Below, piece by piece: positions 1-6,928 of a DNA stretch of 18,322 nt. The stretch lies in NCBI RefSeq assembly GCF_049274025.1, contig NZ_JBASRV010000034.1, one strand, 5' to 3'. This DNA comes from Miniphocaeibacter sp012841535. GTDB lineage: Bacteria; Bacillota; Clostridia; Tissierellales; Peptoniphilaceae. A program made the translations under genes and the position numbers. Position 1 is the first letter of the stretch; each line of letters opens with the position of its first letter. The notes under the pieces were generated by a model. The model was not told the origin of the DNA. It ran no database searches and saw only the letters and a list, made by a program, of their open reading frames with translations.

Positions 1-55
1 AAGGATTATGTTATGTTTTCATAAGTTTAAGTTTAAAGGTTTTGAAAATGAAATA

Positions 56-83
56 GCGGCTCAAGCTTCTTAGCTTGAACCGC
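56..83. repeat. Inverted repeat, possible terminator of unknown owner
   Basis: A 12-bp stem with a 4-nt loop. On the minus strand every position pairs (one G-U); on the plus strand there is one C-A mismatch, so minus-strand RNA forms the better hairpin. Neither side has a clean T-run, so terminator function is uncertain. The outer 7 bases (56-62) are also perfectly complementary to 122-128, which gives a second possible pairing. The gene it serves may lie left of the window. Confidence 0.4.
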
Positions 84-128
84 AAATATTATTATTTTCT
101 TCATCAACACTATTTGACAAAGAGCCGC

Positions 129-165
129 AAAAATCCAACCTAATTAAAGGTTGGATTTTATTTTT
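129..165. terminator. Bidirectional terminator downstream of pgi
   Basis: A perfect 10-bp stem (131-140 with 149-158) and an 8-nt AT loop. On the minus strand it is followed by five T; on the plus strand by TTTT-A-TTTTTT. It starts a few bases after the pgi stop codon and ends the methyltransferase-phosphatase-pgi operon. It would also stop any transcript arriving from the left. Confidence 0.8.
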
Positions 166-167
166 TA

Positions 168-1460
168 TTAATAACCTGGTTTTCCAAGTAATTTAAACAT
201 TTGAGTTTTATATTCTTCTACACCTGGTTGGTTAAATGGATTAACCCCTAATAAATAACCTGAAACAGCTACTGTAATTTCAAAGAAATACAATAATTCA
301 CCTAGGTTTTTCTCATCTAATTTTTCTATTTCAATTTTTATATTAGGTACTCCACCTTTTACGTGAGCAACTACTGTTCCTTCCATAGCTTTTTTATTTA
401 CATAGTCTACACTTTTTCCTGCTATATAGTTTAAACCATCTAAATTTGCCTCTTCTTCATTAATGTTCAAATTCTTTTCAGGATTTTCTATAGAAATTAC
501 TGTTTCAAAAATATTTCTAACTCCATCTTGTATCATTTGACCCATTGAATGTAAATCTGTAGTGAAAATAGTTGATGCTGGGAAAACTCCCTTTCCATCT
601 TTACCTTCAGACTCTCCAAAAAGTTGTTTCCACCATTCTGCTAAGTATCTCATTTTTTCTTCATATGATACTAAAATTTCAATGGCTTTATTTTCATCAT
701 ATAGTACTTCTCTTGCAAGAGCATATTGTAAGGCAATATTTTCTTCAAAATTCTTTGTAGTATATTTTTCTCTACCTAGTCTTGCACCTTCCATTAAAGC
801 GTCAATATTAACTCCTGCTGCAGCTAATGGTAAAAGTCCTACTGCAGTAAGCACTGAAAATCTTCCACCAACATCATCAGGAACAACAAAGGTTTCATAG
901 CCTACTTCATTTGCTAAACCCTTCAAAGCACCTTTTTCCTTATCTGTTGTTACATAAATTCTTTCAACAGATTCCTCTTTACCATATTTTTTCTCTATAG
1001 CCTCTTTTAAAAATCTAAAAGCTACTGCCGGCTCAGTAGTAGTTCCAGATTTTGAAATTACATTAACACTATAATCCCTGTCCTTTAAATAATCTAGCAA
1101 CTCTACCATATAAGTTGAGCTTAAATGATGACCTGCATAAATTAATTCAACTCCATCTAATTTACCAAAATAAGGTTTTATAGCATTTTCTACTGCTTTA
1201 GTTCCTAAGTAACTTCCACCAATTCCTATTACTACTAAAACCTCTGAATCCTTCTTAATTTTTTCTGCAGATTTTTTTATTCTGTCATATTCTTCCCTAT
1301 CATAATTTTCTGGCAAATCTATCCAACCTAAAAAATCATTTCCTTCTCCGGTTTTGCTAAGTAACTTGTCTAATGCTCCGAAAGATTTTTCTTTAATACT
1401 CTCAATTTTCTTTTCAATTCCAGAATTAGCTAAGTCTAATTTTACAGTCATCTTCATCAT
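168..1460 (-). CDS. pgi: Glucose-6-phosphate isomerase
   Basis: Cytoplasmic glycolytic enzyme that interconverts glucose 6-phosphate and fructose 6-phosphate. The 430 residues match the short bacterial form. Visible motifs are GIGGSYLG (79-86), the phosphate-binding SKSGTTTE (136-143), the first signature around DVGGRFS (196-202), catalytic Glu in GESEGK (about 283), His304 in TDLHSMG, and the C-terminal signature NQPGVEEYK with catalytic Lys418. The start is ambiguous: ATG codons at 1460, 1457 and 1451 follow an AAAGGA at 1464-1469, and the one at 1457 has the best spacing (6 nt). Whichever is used, the start lies inside the last codons of the upstream phosphatase gene (about 32-35 nt overlap), so translation is probably coupled. 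A terminator follows at once. The family assignment is very secure. Confidence 0.97.
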   Translation of the reverse strand: MMKMTVKLDLANSGIEKKIESIKEKSFGALDKLLSKTGEGNDFLGWIDLPENYDREEYDRIKKSAEKIKKDSEVLVVIGIGGSYLGTKAVENAIKPYFGKLDGVELIYAGHHLSSTYMVELLDYLKDRDYSVNVISKSGTTTEPAVAFRFLKEAIEKKYGKEESVERIYVTTDKEKGALKGLANEVGYETFVVPDDVGGRFSVLTAVGLLPLAAAGVNIDALMEGARLGREKYTTKNFEENIALQYALAREVLYDENKAIEILVSYEEKMRYLAEWWKQLFGESEGKDGKGVFPASTIFTTDLHSMGQMIQDGVRNIFETVISIENPEKNLNINEEEANLDGLNYIAGKSVDYVNKKAMEGTVVAHVKGGVPNIKIEIEKLDEKNLGELLYFFEITVAVSGYLLGVNPFNQPGVEEYKTQMFKLLGKPGY

Positions 1461-2580
1461 CCATCCTTTCTATTAGCATAATTGCTATATCATCCTCTTG
1501 TGCTCCCCATCTATAAGCAGAAACGGAGTTCACAATATTATCTAACATACTTCCTCTATTTTTTTTCATAACCTGTATTAATCTATCTATTCCATACAGT
1601 TCATTAAAATAGTCCTTTGTTTCAGTTATTCCATCGGTATAAAATAATATCTTATCACCTTTGTTTAATCTTATTTTACTTTCTACATATTTTCCTTCAG
1701 CAAAAATAAAGGAAATTGGTAAGCCTGTCCCTTCAATTAATTCTATGGACTTATCCTTCTTCATTTTTATAGGAATAGCATTATGGCCAGCATTTACATA
1801 AATAAATTCATTTTTACTTATAGTATAAACACCATAAAAAATTGTAAAGTATTTGTTGTCTTCTAAATTTAATTCAGCAAATTTTTTAGTTAATTCCCCT
1901 AAAAGTAAATTAGGTTTAACTATGTTTTGATTTTTAACTAATGACCTTACCGTCTGCCTTATGAACATAGTTATTAAGGAAGCCGATACTCCATGTCCTA
2001 CAACATCTGCAATATAAAGGCAAATAGTATCATCATCTAAAGAAATTATATCAAACATATCTCCAGACAGAAATTGAGAAGGAATGTACCTATAGTCTAC
2101 GCATATGCCATTATGCTCTCCTTTTTCAGGAAGGAGAGCCATTTGAACATTTTTTGCATCATTTAATTCTTTTCTAGTTTTTTTTGCAACTTCCTCATAT
2201 CGTCTAATGGAAATTACTTCAATCGTAATATTCCTAAAGCTTTCAACAATAGCAAAAAGTTCTCCATTGCCATTATACATAGGAGAGCTTCTAACTAAAT
2301 ACATGTCTCCATCAAATTCCATATTTTTACTTACACAATCTTTACTTTGAAACTCTGAAGCCTTGGTGCCTAAGGGGATTCCTTTTTCAATATTATCTAT
2401 ATTGTAACAATCTTCCCCCATATTGTTTCCATTTGACTCAATCATTACTTCATTTTCATATAATATTATTCCATTAGGGTCTATAATTCTTATCCAATCA
2501 GGTAAATAGTCACCTATTCTTTTATTATTTGCTTTCAAAACCGAAGTAATGTTTTTTACATTATTTTTTTTCCTAAACAT
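1426..2580 (-). CDS. PAS-containing SpoIIE/RsbU-type PP2C serine/threonine phosphatase
   Basis: 384 residues with no signal peptide or membrane segment, so cytoplasmic. Residues about 25-125 look like a PAS sensor fold (IRIIDPNGIILYENE at its start). Residues 126-160 form a charged helical linker that ends in the MALLPE element typical of RsbU-like proteins. The PP2C domain (about 160-372) keeps the metal-binding aspartates: D174/D177 in GDMFD, D192 in DVVGHG, D316 in YTDG and D363/D364 in QEDD. It should therefore be active. Relatives dephosphorylate STAS-domain anti-anti-sigma factors in partner-switching pathways, but no STAS protein or anti-sigma kinase is visible here, so the substrate is unknown. 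Its ATG shares one base with the methyltransferase stop (TAATG), and its 3' end overlaps the pgi start. Being wedged between an RNA methyltransferase and a glycolytic gene is unusual. Confidence 0.9.
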   Translation of the reverse strand: MFRKKNNVKNITSVLKANNKRIGDYLPDWIRIIDPNGIILYENEVMIESNGNNMGEDCYNIDNIEKGIPLGTKASEFQSKDCVSKNMEFDGDMYLVRSSPMYNGNGELFAIVESFRNITIEVISIRRYEEVAKKTRKELNDAKNVQMALLPEKGEHNGICVDYRYIPSQFLSGDMFDIISLDDDTICLYIADVVGHGVSASLITMFIRQTVRSLVKNQNIVKPNLLLGELTKKFAELNLEDNKYFTIFYGVYTISKNEFIYVNAGHNAIPIKMKKDKSIELIEGTGLPISFIFAEGKYVESKIRLNKGDKILFYTDGITETKDYFNELYGIDRLIQVMKKNRGSMLDNIVNSVSAYRWGAQEDDIAIMLIERMDDEDDCKIRLS

Positions 2581-3722
2581 TATTTTTCCTCTTGTCTAGG
2601 TGGTCGAGGTCCATAAAACTGATAATAATCCACCTTTATTCTTCCATTATATAGTTTTCTTTTCCTGTCTGCCTTTTTTCCATATAATTTTTCAAATTTT
2701 TCATTATTGGTAATTAAATAAACAGACCAAGTAGGGAAATCCTTGAATTTTTTTCCTAAGTCCTTGTATAGCCTTTCTATTTCTTTTTGTTCTCCCATCC
2801 TTTCTCCATATGGTGGATTTGTAATTACTACACCATAATTATCAATTAAATCTACATCCCGCATATCCTTCATGAAAAATTGTATATCTTCATTTACACC
2901 AATATTTTCAGCATTATCCCTTGCCCTTAAAATTGATCTTTTATCTGTATCTGAACCAAGTAAATGTAGTTTAACATTATGGTCTATTTTCCCAAGGGCT
3001 ATTTTCCTATATTTCTTGTAAATATCCTTCCCTATAATAGGCCACTCTTGAGAAATAAACTCCCTATCTATTCCCGGAGCAATATTTTTACCAATCATTG
3101 CAGCCTCTATTAATATAGTTCCAGAACCACAAAAAGGGTCATATAGAGTTCTACTTGGATTCCAGTAGGATAGTTTTATCATTGCTGCAGCTAAAGTTTC
3201 CTTTAGGGGAGCATCTCCTGCCCTATCCCTATAACCTCTTTTGTGAAGACCATCTCCTGAAGTGTCTATAGTTAAAGTTGCAATATCCTTTAATAAACTA
3301 ACTTCTACTTTATATTTAGGTCCATTTTCTTCAAACCAGTTTATATTATATATGGATTTCAACCTTTCTACTATGGCTTTTTTTACTATTGCCTGACTGT
3401 CGGAAATACTAAATAGCTTTGACTTTAGACTTTTACCATCAACAGGAAATTCTCCATCTTCCGGAATGATATTTTCCCATGGAAGGGCCTTTGTCTTTTC
3501 AAATAATTCATCAAAGGTTAAGGCTTTAAACTCTCCAAATTTTATTAAAACTCTCTCAGCACATCGTAGATTTATATTTAAATTAGCAATATCCTCTTCA
3601 TTACCTTCTATTTCTACTTTTCCATCTGTTACTTTAATATTTTCATATCCTAAATCTTGTAATTCTCTCTTTACTACAGCCTCTAGTCCAAAAGTTGTAG
3701 TAGCTATGATTTTAAAATTCAT
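2580..3722 (-). CDS. THUMP-domain class I SAM-dependent RNA methyltransferase (RlmL/YpsC family)
   Basis: 380 residues, the usual length for Firmicute YpsC-like proteins, which correspond to the N-terminal half of E. coli RlmL (23S rRNA guanine-N2 methylation). The N terminus (ATTTFGLEAVVKREL) is typical, followed by a THUMP RNA-binding region (about 45-155), GLHKRGYR (158-165), the SAM-binding DPFCGSG (195-201) and the catalytic NPPYGER (302-308). The ATG at 3722 has AAGGA 8 nt upstream. It is the first gene of a three-gene operon and overlaps the next gene by one base. A PerR-like box lies 17-31 nt upstream and contains a TATAAT on this strand, so its promoter may share that site with the divergent superoxide reductase. 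The exact target base cannot be told from sequence. Confidence 0.92.
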   Translation of the reverse strand: MNFKIIATTTFGLEAVVKRELQDLGYENIKVTDGKVEIEGNEEDIANLNINLRCAERVLIKFGEFKALTFDELFEKTKALPWENIIPEDGEFPVDGKSLKSKLFSISDSQAIVKKAIVERLKSIYNINWFEENGPKYKVEVSLLKDIATLTIDTSGDGLHKRGYRDRAGDAPLKETLAAAMIKLSYWNPSRTLYDPFCGSGTILIEAAMIGKNIAPGIDREFISQEWPIIGKDIYKKYRKIALGKIDHNVKLHLLGSDTDKRSILRARDNAENIGVNEDIQFFMKDMRDVDLIDNYGVVITNPPYGERMGEQKEIERLYKDLGKKFKDFPTWSVYLITNNEKFEKLYGKKADRKRKLYNGRIKVDYYQFYGPRPPRQEEK

Positions 3723-3738
3723 GCTTCACATCCTTATC

Positions 3739-3753
3739 TTATAACAATTATAA
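3739..3753. promoter_or_regulatory. PerR-type (Fur family) operator candidate
   Basis: The 15-mer TTATAACAATTATAA differs at one position from the Bacillus PerR box consensus TTATAATNATTATAA (7-1-7) and has perfect 6-bp palindromic arms. It sits in the divergent region between the methyltransferase and superoxide reductase genes. PerR commonly controls oxidative-stress genes, so superoxide reductase is the sensible target. The caveat is that TTATAA is frequent by chance in AT-rich DNA and no perR gene is in the window. Confidence 0.5.
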
Positions 3754-3851
3754 CAAAATATTAGAAAATTATAACTTTAAATGTTATTTTATATAAAATT
3801 TAGGTATATATATTACTGTAAGTTAAAAAATTTTTAAGGGGGATTTAATTA

Positions 3852-4226
3852 ATGAGTATAGGCGAATTATATCAATCAGCAGATTGGAAAGGCGAAAAAC
3901 ACGTTCCAGCTATAGATGCACCAGCATCTGTAAAGGCAGGAGAAGAATTTGAGGTATTAGTTCAAGTAGGAAAAGAAATAGAACATCCAAATGCTTTTGA
4001 ACATCATATTGTTTGGATTAAATTATATTATTTACCAGAAGGAGCAAAACTACCAATAGAAATTGGTGACTATAACTTCTCAGCTCATGGAGAAGGAGAA
4101 GCATTAACTTCACCTAAAGTTTCTACAAAATTAAAATTAACAAAAGGTGGAAAATTAATTTCTACAAGCTATTGCAATATTCACGGTTTATGGACTAGTG
4201 AAGTAGATATTAAGGTTGAAGCTTAA
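3852..4226 (+). CDS. Superoxide reductase, class II (neelaredoxin / desulfoferrodoxin family)
   Basis: Reduces superoxide to hydrogen peroxide in the cytoplasm without making oxygen, a typical defence of anaerobes. The 124-residue protein is only the iron centre-II domain; the N-terminal rubredoxin-like desulforedoxin domain of class I enzymes is absent. The square-pyramidal Fe ligands are all visible: H17, H45, H51, C108 and H111 (in CNIHG), plus the conserved Glu15 in GEKHVP. The ATG follows AAGGGGG with 8-nt spacing. It is monocistronic: its own terminator begins 11 nt after the stop, and the neighbouring genes run the other way. A PerR-like box lies about 100 nt upstream. The electron donor (usually rubredoxin) is not in the window. 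Confidence 0.96.
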   Translation: MSIGELYQSADWKGEKHVPAIDAPASVKAGEEFEVLVQVGKEIEHPNAFEHHIVWIKLYYLPEGAKLPIEIGDYNFSAHGEGEALTSPKVSTKLKLTKGGKLISTSYCNIHGLWTSEVDIKVEA

Positions 4227-4237
4227 ATAATCAGTAA

Positions 4238-4278
4238 GAGCATCTATAAAGTTTTTTAACATAATAGATGCTCTTTTT
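4238..4278 (+). terminator. Terminator of the superoxide reductase gene
   Basis: A perfect 10-bp stem (4238-4247 with 4264-4273), a 16-nt loop and a TTTTT tail. On the minus strand the tail is poor, so it mainly serves the plus-strand gene, though it also lies just past the end of the convergent MFS gene. Confidence 0.85.
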
Positions 4279-4286
4279 ACATAAAC

Positions 4287-5537
4287 TTATATTTTACTTT
4301 TTTCAGTAACAACTTTTACTTCTTTAAAAATATTTCTAGAATAGATGGCTATTAATATCGATATAAAAGAAATTATCATAATTATTAAAATAGCCCATTT
4401 TCCTATTATAAATTTTCCTAACATACCATATACTATTTGTCCTAGTGGCATTGCCAACATTGAAATCATAAGTATAAAAGACATAATACGTCCCATTATA
4501 TCCTTGTCTGTAATTAATTGTACAAAAGAAATTAATTGAACAGAAACCATAGTAAATATCCCTTCTAAAAAAGTTATTAATATTGTCATAAGCCAAAAAG
4601 AAGTTAGATTGCTATAAATTCCTGAATAGGGTATTACCAATAATAAAAATACAAAGCTATTTATTAGTAACATCTTTATAATATTACTTCCATTTATTTT
4701 TGATAACAAGGTAGATACTATTATACTTCCACCTAGTCCTCCAATGGCAAATAGAGTATTCATTACTCCATATAATTCATCTCCTATTAGCCAGTTTACT
4801 CTTACAGTATAGGGTAAAACTACAGTTATAAATGATGATATAACCATATTTAGTAAAAATGTTACAAGGCAAATTTTTACTATAAGTAAATTATCCTTTA
4901 AATATAGGACAGTTTCCTTTGTGTCTTCAACAACTATATCTACAGGGGAGCCAGTATTTTTTTTACTTTCTTCTTGTTTAATAGTTAAAAAGATTTCACA
5001 AATTATAGCTATTAAAAAGAATACACCACTGACAATAAATATATTATAGGCCTTATTAAAATTATAAATAATCCCTGCTAGGACAGGAGCTAAAATATTT
5101 GACAACATGGCTACCGAATTTATTATTCCATTGGCTTTAGGTATTTGTTCCTTTGTACATACTAAGGGAATCGCCGATTGAACTACAGGTGTTTCAAAAG
5201 ATGAAACTACACCAATTACTATGGATATTATTCCCATAATTAATATAGTATTTCCTTTTATAACTCCAATAGCCATAGCCAATACCATAATTAAATAAAT
5301 AAAATCCATAGTTAGCATTAATTTTTTCTTTGGTAATCTATCGGCAACAATTCCCCCAAAAGGTAGAAATATAATTCTTGATATCATTGACAAGGACAGG
5401 ACTAGGCTAAATATTCCCATAGAGCCGGTCTTGTCAAGAACATAAAGGGATATTGCAAATTGTGAAATAGTTGTTCCAAAAACCGAAAACAACTGACTTC
5501 CTACTAGTAATAAAAAATTCTTGTTTATTAATTTCAT
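4287..5537 (-). CDS. MFS efflux transporter (MFS_3 / macrolide-efflux-like)
   Basis: 416 very hydrophobic residues with about 12 predicted membrane helices. The MFS motif A region between helices 2 and 3 is clear (GGIVADRLPKKK, residues 61-72). The N terminus (FLLLVGSQLFSVFG, then FAISLYVLDKTGSMG) resembles the macrolide/multidrug exporter branch of the superfamily, so drug:proton antiport is likely; the substrate is unknown. The ATG has AAGGAG 5 nt upstream. It lies downstream of a tetR gene on the same strand, but a strong terminator separates them, and two operator copies sit in the gap. I infer a separate promoter repressed by that TetR and released by a compound the pump exports. Confidence 0.88.
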   Translation of the reverse strand: MKLINKNFLLLVGSQLFSVFGTTISQFAISLYVLDKTGSMGIFSLVLSLSMISRIIFLPFGGIVADRLPKKKLMLTMDFIYLIMVLAMAIGVIKGNTILIMGIISIVIGVVSSFETPVVQSAIPLVCTKEQIPKANGIINSVAMLSNILAPVLAGIIYNFNKAYNIFIVSGVFFLIAIICEIFLTIKQEESKKNTGSPVDIVVEDTKETVLYLKDNLLIVKICLVTFLLNMVISSFITVVLPYTVRVNWLIGDELYGVMNTLFAIGGLGGSIIVSTLLSKINGSNIIKMLLINSFVFLLLVIPYSGIYSNLTSFWLMTILITFLEGIFTMVSVQLISFVQLITDKDIMGRIMSFILMISMLAMPLGQIVYGMLGKFIIGKWAILIIMIISFISILIAIYSRNIFKEVKVVTEKSKI

Positions 5538-5614
5538 AAAAACTCCTTCTTGTTTTTTAATTTATTTTAAGTAAATTTACACTTAATAAATTTTCTATAC
5601 TTATTAAGATTAAA

Positions 5615-5630
5615 ATACTAACGGTATGTT
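5615..5630. promoter_or_regulatory. TetR operator copy 1 (upstream of MFS gene)
   Basis: ATACTAACGGTATGTT. It lies within a perfect 6-bp dyad, ACTAAC-ggtat-GTTAGT (5617-5633). The same core, ATACTANNGGTATGT, recurs at 5697 and, inverted, upstream of tetR. It lies 78-93 nt upstream of the exporter start, where the -35 region of its promoter would fall. Confidence 0.72.
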
Positions 5631-5696
5631 AGTTTTGAAAAAAAATTACTTCTAGGCTGCAAAAATCATCACTCCTGTTCATATAATCAAATTTAA

Positions 5697-5712
5697 ATAC
5701 TATTGGTATGTT
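5697..5712. promoter_or_regulatory. TetR operator copy 2 (between tetR and MFS)
   Basis: ATACTATTGGTATGTT is identical to copy 1 except at the two central bases, with the same orientation and a start-to-start distance of 82 bp. It lies just past the tetR terminator. Confidence 0.68.
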
Positions 5713-5717
5713 GCTGC

Positions 5718-5743
5718 TAAAAAGAAAAATAGCCTTAGCTATT
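5718..5743 (-). terminator. tetR terminator containing the stop codon
   Basis: A 6-bp stem with a 4-nt loop (5728-5743), followed on the minus strand by TTTTCTTTTT. The tetR TAA stop (5735-5737) is inside the hairpin. It separates tetR transcription from the exporter gene. Confidence 0.75.
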
Positions 5744-6382
5744 GTCTTTCTTTTTTAAAAAATCATATAGTCCTTCTGCATATTCTATAACTTCATCATC
5801 AATAAATGGTACTCCTAAACTTTCAAAAATATCTTTAATAAAATTAAGTTTTCTTATTAATTCTTTTTTAGAAAACTCCATTAAATGAATTCCAATTCTT
5901 AGATTAAAATACATTAATAATAGTTCTGCAACTTCTTTAGGGTATTTTGTAGTAATAGACCCATCTTCTATTCCCTCTTCTATATATTCCTCTATTTCAG
6001 GTGTCATATTTAATATATCTAGGTATTGCTCACCTATCATTCGTGGACTTTTCAACACTATTTGAGCTGAATAAATTATAGACTGAATATTGTGTGCATT
6101 TAAAGAATTAATCATTATTATCTTTATTTTTTCCAATCCGGTTTTACCCTTTTCAAAATTTTTCATCTTTTTATATTCAGTATCTACTTCAAAATTAATT
6201 AAAGTTTCTAAAATATCCTGTTTAGATTTAAAATGATGATAAATAGCACCTTTAGTCATTCCACCTAAACCATCAATAATATCTTGAATAGAAGTATTAT
6301 CATAACCATTTTCCATAAAAAGTTTTCTTGAAACCCTTAGTATTTTTTGTTTAGTCTTCTCCGGATCTCTTATAGATGACAT
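5735..6382 (-). CDS. TetR/AcrR family transcriptional repressor
   Basis: 215 residues from the ATG at 6382, a normal TetR length. The N-terminal helix-turn-helix is clear: RDPEKTKQKIL, then TSIQDIIDGLGGMTKGAIYHHFKSK. The divergent C-terminal ligand domain gives no clue to the inducer. The frame stays open for 29 more codons upstream (to 6469), but I reject that start: the region holds the terminator of the preceding gene, a TTGACA promoter and an operator copy. The 6382 start has AGAGG about 6 nt upstream. Copies of one palindrome-like motif lie upstream of this gene and of the MFS gene, so it most likely represses itself and the exporter. Confidence 0.92.
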   Translation of the reverse strand: MSSIRDPEKTKQKILRVSRKLFMENGYDNTSIQDIIDGLGGMTKGAIYHHFKSKQDILETLINFEVDTEYKKMKNFEKGKTGLEKIKIIMINSLNAHNIQSIIYSAQIVLKSPRMIGEQYLDILNMTPEIEEYIEEGIEDGSITTKYPKEVAELLLMYFNLRIGIHLMEFSKKELIRKLNFIKDIFESLGVPFIDDEVIEYAEGLYDFLKKKDNS

Positions 6383-6393
6383 AACACACCTCT

Positions 6394-6409
6394 TACATAC
6401 CTTTAGTAT
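6394..6409. promoter_or_regulatory. TetR operator copy 3 (upstream of tetR)
   Basis: TACATACCTTTAGTAT is the reverse complement of the ATACTANNGGTATGT core at 5615 and 5697, with one base changed at the edge. It lies just downstream of the tetR -10 and covers the expected transcription start, an ideal position for autorepression. Confidence 0.7.
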
Positions 6410-6413
6410 CTTA

Positions 6414-6441
6414 ATCTTACTACATATTTTGCAATTGTCAA
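6414..6441 (-). promoter_or_regulatory. tetR promoter
   Basis: Minus-strand TTGACA (6436-6441), 16-nt spacer and TAAGAT (6414-6419). The -35 directly abuts the T-run of the upstream terminator, and operator copy 3 follows the -10. The exact consensus -35 is convincing; the -10 matches 4 of 6. Confidence 0.6.
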
Positions 6442-6485
6442 TAAAAAATCCACATCTATATAAATTCATATATACATGTGGATTT
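6442..6485 (-). terminator. Terminator of the small membrane protein gene
   Basis: A perfect 10-bp stem (6446-6455 with 6476-6485) and a 20-nt loop, followed on the minus strand by TTTTTTA. It begins 3 nt after the membrane-protein stop codon and is packed directly against the tetR promoter. Confidence 0.8.
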
Positions 6486-6487
6486 CC

Positions 6488-6877
6488 TTATTTATTTTTG
6501 TTTTCCCTATTTATTTTTATATTCCTTCTCATTTTTAAATATGTTCCTATAATAAACCCTGCTATACCTGGTATTAATCCATAATATAGGGAAAGGGAAT
6601 CATAGCCTACTCCTTTAAAAACCACCATTGGTAATAATACTCCGGCAAGAGGATATATTATTAGAAATAGATATTTCATCATCTTACCAAATAAACTAGA
6701 TATTAAATTAGTAAGAAATGCACTCATTGGTAATAAAATATAGAAAAAAATAGTAGTAAATGCTTTTTCATATCCCTGTCCTAATAACTTACCAGAAATT
6801 ATTATAATAATAGTCAAGGCTATAAAGTAAATAAAAAGAATTTTATCAATATTTGTTTTTTTGTTCAAATTAACCAT
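6488..6877 (-). CDS. Small integral membrane protein, function unknown
   Basis: 129 residues with four likely membrane helices (about 13-31, 39-60, 68-88 and 98-117) and a basic C-terminal tail (KMRRNIKINRENKNK) expected on the cytoplasmic side. I recognise no family motif. The ATG at 6877 has no proper ribosome binding site, since the only AGG abuts it; the in-frame TTG at 6868 has AGGA 8 nt upstream and is a better start, giving 126 residues. A TATAAT (minus strand, 6903-6908) in the short gap after the aldehyde dehydrogenase gene suggests its own promoter, though read-through from that gene is possible. A strong terminator ends it. Confidence 0.72.
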   Translation of the reverse strand: MVNLNKKTNIDKILFIYFIALTIIIIISGKLLGQGYEKAFTTIFFYILLPMSAFLTNLISSLFGKMMKYLFLIIYPLAGVLLPMVVFKGVGYDSLSLYYGLIPGIAGFIIGTYLKMRRNIKINRENKNK

Positions 6878-6928
6878 CCTAACTAAAATTTTTATTTACT
6901 ATATTATAACCCTAAATAATTATTACAA

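Noticed and set aside
6383..6469. 29-codon N-terminal extension of TetR with five cysteines that resembles a zinc-binding peptide
   Set aside because: The stretch contains the upstream gene's terminator, a TTGACA promoter and a TetR operator; the ATG at 6382 has a ribosome binding site and a normal TetR N terminus.
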